From NCBI GenBank assembly GCA_003695505.1, contig RFIY01000258.1:1-6701 (forward strand): a stretch of DNA of 6,701 bases. Reading direction: 5' to 3'. Below are positions 1-5,313 of this stretch, piece by piece; positions within the stretch are counted from its first letter, which is position 1; each line of letters opens with the position of its first letter. The notes beneath the pieces were generated by a model. It was not told the DNA's origin and did no database searches. It saw nothing but the letters and a program-made list of their open reading frames with translations. A program made the position numbers and the translations under genes. The stretch comes from Candidatus Dadabacteria bacterium. GTDB taxonomy: Bacteria; J088.

Positions 1-29
1 GCGAGCAAGGGGTACATCGAGAAGAGGGA
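1..29. repeat. Terminal direct repeat, left copy
   Basis: These 29 bases are identical to the last 29 bases of the window (6673-6701). They form the 5' leader of the first gene and include most of its ribosome binding site. An exact 29-base match at the two ends is not chance. It means a circular molecule, a tandem repeat of the whole unit collapsed by assembly, or a short repeat that stopped the contig at both ends. Confidence 0.97.
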
Positions 30-30
30 G
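24..30 (+). promoter_or_regulatory. Ribosome binding site of the coiled-coil membrane protein gene
   Basis: The purine run GAGGGAG ends seven bases before the ATG at 38, which is good Shine-Dalgarno spacing. It supports the first of three nearby in-frame ATGs (38, 44 and 50) as the start. Confidence 0.75.
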
Positions 31-37
31 AAACGCA

Positions 38-346
38 ATGGGGATGCCCATGTCGCTGGAAGAAGACGTTCGCGAGCTCAAGGAACGCGTCGCCTACCTC
101 GATGGCTGGCGCGAGGGCGAGGCGAACCGTTACGCACGCCTCGAAGCAGATATGGCGCAGGTCAAGGAAGAACTGCACCGCCTTGGCGACAAGATCGCGT
201 CGCAGGATGAGCGGTTGAGCAGTCGCATCGACAGGCTCGACGAGCGCCTCGACGGCACGAATCAGCGCATCGACCGGATGATGTGGTTCATGCTGGCGAC
301 GCTGGGCGGCGTGCTGACCAATCTGGTGCTGACGGTGCTGAAGTAG
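38..346 (+). CDS. Small coiled-coil protein with C-terminal membrane helix (XhlA-like)
   Basis: A 102-residue protein. Residues about 6-80 are almost entirely charged heptad-type helix; the stretch from about 59 to 80 repeats R-I-D-R and D-E-R-L-type units and is a strong coiled-coil candidate. Residues about 82-101 (from MWFMLATLGG to the end) form one hydrophobic membrane helix. There is no N-terminal signal peptide, so the expected topology is a cytoplasmic coiled coil anchored by a C-terminal tail. This size and layout match the XhlA family of phage and PBSX lysis-associated proteins, but no diagnostic motif is visible and many unrelated small tail-anchored proteins look alike. No holin or endolysin lies next to it, so a lysis role is not supported. 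If the window ends join, it lies downstream of the second propeller lipoprotein and is served by the promoters at 6609-6667. The reading frame after its TAG stop stays open for 54 more codons, to 511. Confidence 0.85.
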   Translation: MGMPMSLEEDVRELKERVAYLDGWREGEANRYARLEADMAQVKEELHRLGDKIASQDERLSSRIDRLDERLDGTNQRIDRMMWFMLATLGGVLTNLVLTVLK

Positions 347-511
347 GCCGGCGCGTGCTGTCGGCAATCGGATCCGGCGTCAGGCAGCAAAAGATACGGC
401 CGCCCTTTGTTTGACTACGATCCGCGTCCAACCGTGTCGTTCGGTGTCGATGATCGGGATTTGCTGCGGACCATCGTCGGCCTGATCCGGAGCAGGCCAT
501 CGGCGATGTAA
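347..511 (+). pseudogene. Possible gene remnant in frame after the TAG of the first gene
   Basis: The frame used by the first gene stays open for 54 codons past its TAG and stops at TAA (509-511). The second half, from a possible TTG start at 407, reads MFDYDPRPTVSFGVDDRD and then a short amphipathic helix, which looks more protein-like than random. It could be the tail of a decayed gene or an open frame by chance in GC-rich DNA. There is no clear ribosome binding site, and I do not recognise the product. It ends 11 bases from the end of the converging minus-strand ORF. Confidence 0.2.
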
Positions 512-522
512 GCGCGCCTCGC

Positions 523-817
523 TCAACTCGCGACACCACGGATTTCGTGTAGCAGTGCATCGACAGTCAAAGGCAGGCCCCCGTCGACATCGAGCCTCAG
601 GCTCCCGGCCTTTCGAACGCGCACATGTTTACTGCGCCGGCTCATCCATCGTGCCCCGCTGTGGCGGCGAAACCGGTGCAACGTCGGGTATCTGCTCAGC
701 TTGGTGCATATGGATAGCGGTATTGGATTGATCCACCTGAATGGTGGGCGCTCCTGCGTGAACGAGACGGCCACCTCCGTCTTCGGGATCGATTTCGAAC
801 TTTCCAGTGGGGGGCAC
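523..817 (-). pseudogene. Possible minus-strand gene remnant in two overlapping frames
   Basis: Two short minus-strand ORFs overlap by 17 bases. The upstream one (817 to 629, 62 residues from a GTG) is Pro/Asp/His-rich, contains FEIDPEDGGG and ends at MDEPAQ. Its frame is also open a little further upstream, to a stop at 854-856. The downstream one (ATG at 645, ending at 523, 40 residues) begins MSRRSKHVRVRKAG and contains SLRLDVDGGLPLTVDALL. The composition is plausible for real protein, and a single frameshift in the overlap would fuse them, so this may be one broken gene. I do not recognise the family. A competing plus-strand ORF covers part of the same DNA, so the coding strand is uncertain. 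Confidence 0.25.
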
Positions 818-874
818 ATCTCGGAGAATCGCAGGACGCAGTTGTTTCCAGAGTCAGGTCGGTGCTATCTCTCC

Positions 875-886
875 GAATATATATTC
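875..886. promoter_or_regulatory. AT-rich perfect palindrome, possible operator
   Basis: GAATATATATTC is a perfect 12-base palindrome in a local AT-rich patch that stands out from the GC-rich surroundings. It lies about 63 bases upstream of the -35 element at 949, a reasonable place for an activator or repressor site, and could also supply a -10 for leftward transcription. No protein can be assigned to it. Confidence 0.3.
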
Positions 887-948
887 TGTGAAATCGCGTT
901 CGCAGAGTACCGAATTACGTCGCCAGAGACGATGGCGGAGAAAGCCGT

Positions 949-977
949 TTGACAATGATGCGGCAATCCGCTAGAAG
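949..977 (+). promoter_or_regulatory. Sigma70-type promoter of the large surface-protein operon
   Basis: A perfect -35 TTGACA (949-954) is followed by a 17-base spacer and a -10 TAGAAG (972-977, four of six consensus bases). The predicted transcription start is near 984. That leaves only about four bases before the ATG at 988 but about 32 before the GTG at 1016, which has a much better ribosome binding site. The promoter therefore bears directly on which start is used. Confidence 0.7.
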
Positions 978-987
978 TTCATGTTGA

Positions 988-3900
988 ATGTTACTGTTTC
1001 GCAAAGGGGAGTCCAGTGCGCAGTTCTTCCGTTCTTCCGTTCTTCCGTTCTTCATCATAGCGGGTTTGTCTCACGTCGCGACACCAGCAGCAGCGCGTGC
1101 CGATGACGATGCGTTGACGGTCACGGCGGTGACCTGGTCGGGTTCGGTGCTGTCGCCAAACGACGACGGCATCCAGGACAGTATGACGATCCAGGCGTGG
1201 CTGGTCATCGACCATGATCACGGGATCAAGAAGTACGTCCGTGACCGCGCCCTCGGAAAATCATTCAAGAAGACGTTCGATGTCGAGGCCCGAATCTCGC
1301 TGGTTGGCGCGAGCGCCGCGACGGATCTGACCTGGATCGAGCCGCTGGCGCCCAGCGTTTGCGTGACCCGGCTTGGGCGGGTAATGTCGGTTGCGGAATG
1401 GGCGCTGCGCAAGGGCAGCGACGATGAGCATCGCGACAAGAAAGGCGACAAACCCGGCAAGCACGACGATGACAGCGACGATGAGCACAAGAACCCCGAG
1501 TGTGACCTGTTCTTGCAACAAGTGAGCTACGAGCTCGCGGGTACATCCGTGGCGCTGCCGGCCGGCCCGTACAGCGCGGATTTACGGCTGCAATTGATCG
1601 AAACGGAGCACGACGATTGCGACGACGATGAATCGCACGGTGCGGAACAGGAACACTGCGAGCTGGAACGGGAGGTCGTCGGCGGCGAAACACTGCGGCA
1701 CGATCTGTGGGTGACGTGGCCGTTTGAACCGACGAACTTCGTCAACGACACCGTGTTTTATTTCGGTGCCAATGTGACCGACGGCGATGAACAGCGGGGC
1801 CTGATCGGGATACCGCTTCTGCCGGCGCTCGAGATCTCGGCGGTCACGATCCCTGTGCCGGTCCAGGTGGGGTTTGCGGTTTCGACAACGGATCCACGGA
1901 TCGCACTATTGCCAGACGCCGTGACCAGCTTCACGACGCTCGTGACCAGCAGCGCCAACGGGTGGATTTATGGCCTGCCGCTGGCCACGACGGCGCCGCC
2001 GTTGACGGTCACGGATGCGGCGCAATTTGCAGTGACGGTCTATGTTGGTCTGGGCGCCGCTACCGAAAGCCTCAAAGGCAAATTCATTGCTTGGTGGGAT
2101 GCTTCACGGGGGCAATGGGTCACGGTTGATCAGGGGGTGCTAGATGCAGTCCGGTTTGAGCAGCGCCTGGAGGCCGCCCGTCGTCCGGATGGTCGCATCG
2201 ATCCATTTGTTCTGCCACTCAAGGGACAGACAGTCACCCATGAAGTCGATGTGTCGTGGGCGTTTGGTGGTGCGGCGCCGGCAACAGACAACCCGTTCGA
2301 AGTCTACGATAGTGCGGACATTTTTGGAGCACCTTTGACTGCAGATCTCTCGTATTTTGCCGGGGAAACGTTTGAGACGGATGTGACGGAAGGCGAACTG
2401 GTCGATCCATCGTACACGGTGCAGGGTTTCATCAGTTATTTCGATACGCTCCTGCAGAAGAACCGGCCCCTTGACGGCGCGACTGTTCAGGTGTGGGACA
2501 AAGATGCTGTCAAGGATGACCCTGTGTGCTCAGCGGTCACATTGGCGAATGGCTTTTTCCGCTGTACGGGTAATGCAAGCGACTTTGGCTGGTTCGGCCT
2601 GGGATCTACACGCGCCGACCTTTACATCGTGGCGCGAACACGCAACAAGAGCCTGGCTGCGGTTCACATGCCGCCTGATTTCTCGTTTTCTGGTCTGTTC
2701 AGTCTGGACGACCACGGTTTGCTACGCTTGCTCGGAGTCATCGGTAAGACGTTGAAAACATGTTTGTCCAAAGATGCTGGGCAGAAATGCCTGTTGACGA
2801 TCCTGAATTCGCGGCCCGCCTATGCTGGCAAATCAAAGATCCTGGACAACGTGCCGGGTGGGACCGTGTGGATAAACATCACGATGCCGGAAACGGAAAG
2901 TCAATATCACACCTGGTTCAATCGTGCAGCCAAAGTGATTCGGCGCGTCTCAAGCGCGGCCTGGCGGGTCCGTGTTCATTACGAGGATGCGAACGGGAAC
3001 GAGCGAGAGGCAACGCTGGCGCAGCGATTCCAGGCAAATCCACTGGTCATCGGAAATTTCCCGGCCTTGAGTTCGGAATTTTCGTACCTGCATCTGGACT
3101 ATCCATTCTGCAATCTGGCGGAATCTAAGGCAGTGACACAAAATGGGATCGGGTTGCGTTATTGTCCCAATGTTGGTGTTCGCGATTACAAAACGGATTA
3201 TCCTAATCTGTTGGTAGCTACCGAGACTATCCGACGAGCCAATGACCTTTTGAGCTTCGAAACCGCAGTTGGAAACTATGTACGGCTGGTGATACAGCAG
3301 TACACAAAAACTGGAGAGTCCAGCGAGGTTGTTTCCGAGGGTAGGGACAATAATGCAATTGCGGCGTTCTTCACACCCGGTCCCGGCATGGACAGCTATG
3401 CTGCCTTCAATTACGGAATCGGCATGCACTTTGCGAACGAAACCCTCTATCGCAGCGCTGCGTACCCCTACTGTGTCGCGTGGGATTCGGGTGACGATAA
3501 TGTCCTTTTTCGGTTGATCGGACGTCCGCCATTCGTACTGCCTGTCTATTTCTGCAGCCTGCTCGAGGCGGGGCCACGCTACCGCACCGGCGGTGAAAGG
3601 GATGCACTGGCCGTCAGTGCGTACCTGTGGGACCTGGTTGACTACTGCAATAACGACAACTCCGGCAATGGGCGGTGCGATGAGCGGGCCAGCTTTAGCA
3701 GCGAAGATGGGGTCCAGGCTGCCGACCACACGTCGCGGTTTTCGATTGCCGACTATGTGCGAGCCCTGGATGAGGGCCGGCGGTCGGGTTTGAAGATCGC
3801 GGATTTCGTCCATTACCTGCGGGACGATGGCTACTCGGTGAGTTGTCAGCAATTCAACGATGAGGTCGTGACCGCTGCTCGACTGAATGGCATCGGCACC

Positions 3901-4077
3901 GTTGCGCGTCGCAACTGTACGCCACCCGGTGGCGGGGGCGGCGGTGGCGGTGGCAGCGGAGGCGGCTGTTCCGTTGCAACCGCACCCGACGAAGCCAACG
4001 GCTTTGTATGCTGGATGGCGTTGCTCGTTTTTTGGCGAACCGTGGGGCGCGGACGATGTCGCTCGCGTCGTCCCTGA
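988..4077 (+). CDS. Large exported protein with acidic region, transthyretin-like domain and C-terminal sorting tail
   Basis: 1,029 residues from ATG 988, the only listed start in frame with the body in this copy; its ribosome binding site is poor. A signal peptide has hydrophobic core VLPFFIIAG (18-26) and a likely cut after A-R-A (36-38). Residues 56-64 (SPNDDGIQD) match the Ca-binding-like motif of FlgD/CARDB-type Ig domains. Two Asp/His/Glu-rich stretches with Cys follow (143-172 and 205-228), perhaps metal-binding. Residues about 478-560 look like a transthyretin/carboxypeptidase-regulatory fold (PLDGATVQVWD, then a Cys pair and NGFF). The region 785-950 has a distant peptidase-like flavour (ALAVSAYLWDLVD), but there is no HExxH, so activity is unlikely. 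The C-terminus has a Gly tract (981-993), GGGCS, a short hydrophobic segment (1005-1016) and an Arg-rich end, as in Cys-containing sorting tails of the MYXO-/JDVT-CTERM kind. It is probably displayed on the cell surface; its function is unknown. Its end overlaps the next gene by 22 bases. Confidence 0.88.
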   Translation: MLLFRKGESSAQFFRSSVLPFFIIAGLSHVATPAAARADDDALTVTAVTWSGSVLSPNDDGIQDSMTIQAWLVIDHDHGIKKYVRDRALGKSFKKTFDVEARISLVGASAATDLTWIEPLAPSVCVTRLGRVMSVAEWALRKGSDDEHRDKKGDKPGKHDDDSDDEHKNPECDLFLQQVSYELAGTSVALPAGPYSADLRLQLIETEHDDCDDDESHGAEQEHCELEREVVGGETLRHDLWVTWPFEPTNFVNDTVFYFGANVTDGDEQRGLIGIPLLPALEISAVTIPVPVQVGFAVSTTDPRIALLPDAVTSFTTLVTSSANGWIYGLPLATTAPPLTVTDAAQFAVTVYVGLGAATESLKGKFIAWWDASRGQWVTVDQGVLDAVRFEQRLEAARRPDGRIDPFVLPLKGQTVTHEVDVSWAFGGAAPATDNPFEVYDSADIFGAPLTADLSYFAGETFETDVTEGELVDPSYTVQGFISYFDTLLQKNRPLDGATVQVWDKDAVKDDPVCSAVTLANGFFRCTGNASDFGWFGLGSTRADLYIVARTRNKSLAAVHMPPDFSFSGLFSLDDHGLLRLLGVIGKTLKTCLSKDAGQKCLLTILNSRPAYAGKSKILDNVPGGTVWINITMPETESQYHTWFNRAAKVIRRVSSAAWRVRVHYEDANGNEREATLAQRFQANPLVIGNFPALSSEFSYLHLDYPFCNLAESKAVTQNGIGLRYCPNVGVRDYKTDYPNLLVATETIRRANDLLSFETAVGNYVRLVIQQYTKTGESSEVVSEGRDNNAIAAFFTPGPGMDSYAAFNYGIGMHFANETLYRSAAYPYCVAWDSGDDNVLFRLIGRPPFVLPVYFCSLLEAGPRYRTGGERDALAVSAYLWDLVDYCNNDNSGNGRCDERASFSSEDGVQAADHTSRFSIADYVRALDEGRRSGLKIADFVHYLRDDGYSVSCQQFNDEVVTAARLNGIGTVARRNCTPPGGGGGGGGGSGGGCSVATAPDEANGFVCWMALLVFWRTVGRGRCRSRRP
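1004..1018 (+). promoter_or_regulatory. Strong ribosome binding site and GTG start, out of frame in this copy
   Basis: AAGGGGAG (1004-1011) lies four bases before GTG (1016-1018). It is the best Shine-Dalgarno sequence near the start of the large gene. In the present sequence this GTG opens only a 14-residue frame (MRSSSVLPFFRSSS) that stops at TAG 1058-1060. Deleting one 8-bp unit of the adjacent repeat would join this GTG to the large frame. Confidence 0.6.
1023..1054 (+). repeat. 8-bp tandem repeat, four units, in the signal-peptide coding region
   Basis: GTTCTTCC occurs at 1023-1030, 1031-1038 and 1039-1046; a fourth unit at 1047-1054 differs only in its last base (GTTCTTCA). The unit length is not a multiple of three, so each gain or loss by slipped-strand mispairing changes the frame relative to the upstream starts. 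Such tracts near the 5' end of surface-protein genes are the usual basis of translational phase variation. Confidence 0.95.
1416..1487 (+). repeat. In-frame repeat bounding the acidic His/Asp-rich segment
   Basis: The same 15 bases (CAGCGACGATGAGCA) occur at 1416-1430 and 1473-1487, 57 bases or 19 codons apart. Both encode SDDEH. Recombination between them would remove or add 19 residues without changing frame, so the length of the acidic segment may vary between strains. Confidence 0.8.
3928..4074 (+). other. Gly-rich linker and C-terminal sorting tail of the large exported protein
   Basis: Residues 981-1029 comprise nine Gly, Ser, three Gly and Cys (C994), a short linker, a hydrophobic stretch (GFVCWMALLVFW, 1005-1016) and a tail with six Arg. 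This order (flexible linker, Cys, membrane segment, basic end) is that of C-terminal sorting signals cut by glutamic-type intramembrane proteases, as in the MYXO-CTERM and JDVT-CTERM classes. The hydrophobic part is shorter than usual. No processing protease gene is in the window, so it would have to be encoded elsewhere. Confidence 0.6.
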
Positions 4078-5207
4078 GGCGGGTCATCGGGCTGGGATGC
4101 TGCTGGCTGGCGATCGGGGCGTGCGGCCTGATCGAGAGGGATACCGTTGATGACAAGGTATTCCGTGACCTTGTGGCGTTCCATGTCGGCCGAATCATCT
4201 GTGCGCTCGCAAATGATGGTTTGTACTGCACGACCGACATGCGACGCCCGGCCAGGAGCCTGCGCCGCATCGATAGTCCGGTGTATCGTGGATTGTTGTC
4301 TGACGCGACAGACATAGAGCTTATCGGGCTGATTGATCTTACACCTACGGGTGCCGCAGTCCTCGCGGTGCGTGGTTACGGTAACGAAGGGTGGTTGATT
4401 TATCTGCCGTTGTTTGCGCCGGTTGGTGCGGGCGATTTGTACGGCGCGATCCCACTCCCCGGTCCGGTGACGCGCCTGATGCGGAGCTATAGTGCAGATG
4501 CGTTCTGTTGGCAGCGCGGTCCTGGCCGCCCGTGGTGCGCAGTTCGTCCGGGGATTGAGGACCTCGAAACGAGAGTGCTTGGCGTGGAAAGCGTTTCCGC
4601 GCCTGTGGCAGTTCCCGATCAACAGTTCGATGCTCCCGTTGTCCACGAACCCACAGAGTGGGGATTCCCGGTAACCTGGGCGGCGGGAGCCGTGGACGTG
4701 CAGCCGCCATGTGCGCTTTTCGCCGATGGGACGGTGAAGTGCTGGACCTCGGGGACGATCGTACAATTGCCGGTAACGGATGTTACCGGTATCGTATCGA
4801 AGTATGATGGGGAAAACTCATTCAATGGAAGTTTTGTGACTGCCGCTGGCAGGGTCGCGTATGTTGGTACGGTGCCGACTGTGATTGCGCCCTGGGCGGT
4901 CACGGACCTTTCCGCGCCCGTGACCGCACCCCGGTTTGTTGCGGGCATTACGGATGCGGTGGATCTGGAGCAATCTGCGGCTACCGCGTGCGTCGTCCAT
5001 GCGAGCGGCGATGTTTCGTGCTGGGGCGTCATGGATGGTGAGTTTCTCGAGCCAGGGGAATTCGTCACTGCGCCGGTGCGACTGGATGACGTCAAGGATG
5101 CGGTACAGGTCGTGTTGCCATATCAAACGGGAAATGCTTCGGATCTTTGTTGGCTTCGCCGCGACGGGAAGGTGCGCTGTCGGGAGAAGGAGCTTGGGGA
5201 CTGGTAG
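4056..5207 (+). CDS. Lipoprotein with RCC1-like seven-bladed propeller (paralog 1)
   Basis: From ATG 4056 the product has 383 residues. It opens with MSLASSLRR, a hydrophobic core and a lipobox I-G-A-C, giving lipidated Cys23 with Gly at +2, which favours the outer membrane. An upstream in-frame ATG (4008) would put 16 extra residues before this signal and is less likely. The mature part has about seven weak repeats with a core like C-A-L-x-A-D-G-x-V-x-C-W, the bacterial RCC1/BLIP-II type: around residues 48-58, 84-115, 139-163, 208-230, 241-270, 298-324 and 346-375. Most carry a Cys pair suited to an intrablade disulfide; blades 2 and 5 have lost theirs. Such propellers usually bind other proteins; the partner is unknown. 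The start overlaps the end of the upstream gene by 22 bases, so translation is probably coupled. It is a clear paralog of the lipoprotein at 5301-6614. Confidence 0.88.
   Translation: MSLASSLRRVIGLGCCWLAIGACGLIERDTVDDKVFRDLVAFHVGRIICALANDGLYCTTDMRRPARSLRRIDSPVYRGLLSDATDIELIGLIDLTPTGAAVLAVRGYGNEGWLIYLPLFAPVGAGDLYGAIPLPGPVTRLMRSYSADAFCWQRGPGRPWCAVRPGIEDLETRVLGVESVSAPVAVPDQQFDAPVVHEPTEWGFPVTWAAGAVDVQPPCALFADGTVKCWTSGTIVQLPVTDVTGIVSKYDGENSFNGSFVTAAGRVAYVGTVPTVIAPWAVTDLSAPVTAPRFVAGITDAVDLEQSAATACVVHASGDVSCWGVMDGEFLEPGEFVTAPVRLDDVKDAVQVVLPYQTGNASDLCWLRRDGKVRCREKELGDW
4770..4789. repeat. Perfect inverted repeat inside the paralog 1 lipoprotein gene
   Basis: CCGGTAAC (4770-4777) and GTTACCGG (4782-4789) form an 8-bp stem with the 4-base loop GGAT. 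The left half and loop lie in a stretch (TTGCCGGTAAC then a G or C, then GATG) conserved in the second lipoprotein gene near 6030-6045, but the right half is not. It may be a chance palindrome in Val-Thr codons, an mRNA hairpin or a binding site. No T tract follows, so it is not a terminator. Confidence 0.5.
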
Positions 5208-5208
5208 A

Positions 5209-5313
5209 TTGAGCATTCGTGCTATCAAGGTGGGGCCCCTTGCGGCGTGGATATCGTTGGGTCTGGGGTGGGCCTTGCTCATTTTGTGGCGTCGCCGGCG
5301 ATGCGTGTGGTAA
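5209..5313 (+). CDS. Possible small membrane peptide or relic of a sorting tail
   Basis: From TTG 5209 an open frame encodes 34 residues: a basic start (MSIRAIK), a hydrophobic helix (about residues 11-26) and RRRRCVW. It begins directly after the TAG of paralog 1, and its TAA overlaps the ATG of paralog 2 by 13 bases, which would suit translational coupling. Its end ([12 protein letters not shown]) resembles the tail of the large exported protein (WMALLVFWRTVGRGRC), and the underlying DNA matches at 15 of 17 bases in the same codon phase (4021-4037 and 5275-5291). I read it as a copy of that tail carried along when the lipoprotein gene was duplicated. Whether it is translated is unknown; the start is weak. 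Confidence 0.35.

Larger units (their letters stand above)
347..948. other. 600-bp spacer without a convincing gene
   Basis: No open frame here has good length, a ribosome binding site and a recognisable product. It contains a plus-strand open stretch (347-511) in frame with the preceding gene, two short overlapping minus-strand ORFs (523-645 and 629-817), a competing plus-strand ORF (from ATG 710 to 952) and an AT-rich palindrome (875-886). Mutually overlapping, protein-like fragments on both strands suggest decayed genes rather than a pure regulatory region, though the right end doubtless carries control sites for the promoter at 949. I see no tRNA, CRISPR or insertion-sequence ends. Confidence 0.6.

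Noticed and set aside
1-29. Terminal repeats as a target-site duplication or insertion-sequence ends
   Set aside because: Direct, exact and 29 bases long, with no transposase or inverted terminal repeats in the window; too long for usual target-site duplications.
523-645. Resemblance of the short minus-strand product (VRKAGSLRLDV) to an AbrB/MazE-type antitoxin start
   Set aside because: Only a few residues fit, the rest of the domain is missing and no toxin partner lies next to it.
710-952. Plus-strand ORF of about 80 codons upstream of the operon promoter
   Set aside because: No good ribosome binding site, no recognisable motif, overlap with a competing minus-strand frame and a stop codon inside the -35 element. 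Not excluded, but too weak to call.
2950-3852. 300-codon open frame on the minus strand
   Set aside because: It lies wholly inside the large plus-strand gene, has no ribosome binding site, signal or recognisable motif, and is typical of antisense open frames in GC-rich coding DNA.
3846-4766. 306-codon open frame on the minus strand with a polyproline tract
   Set aside because: The polyproline is the complement of the Gly-rich linker codons. The frame crosses two well-supported plus-strand genes, and its product is Arg/Pro/His-rich low-complexity sequence.
4770-4789. Hairpin as an intrinsic terminator
   Set aside because: It is inside a well-supported gene and no run of T follows.
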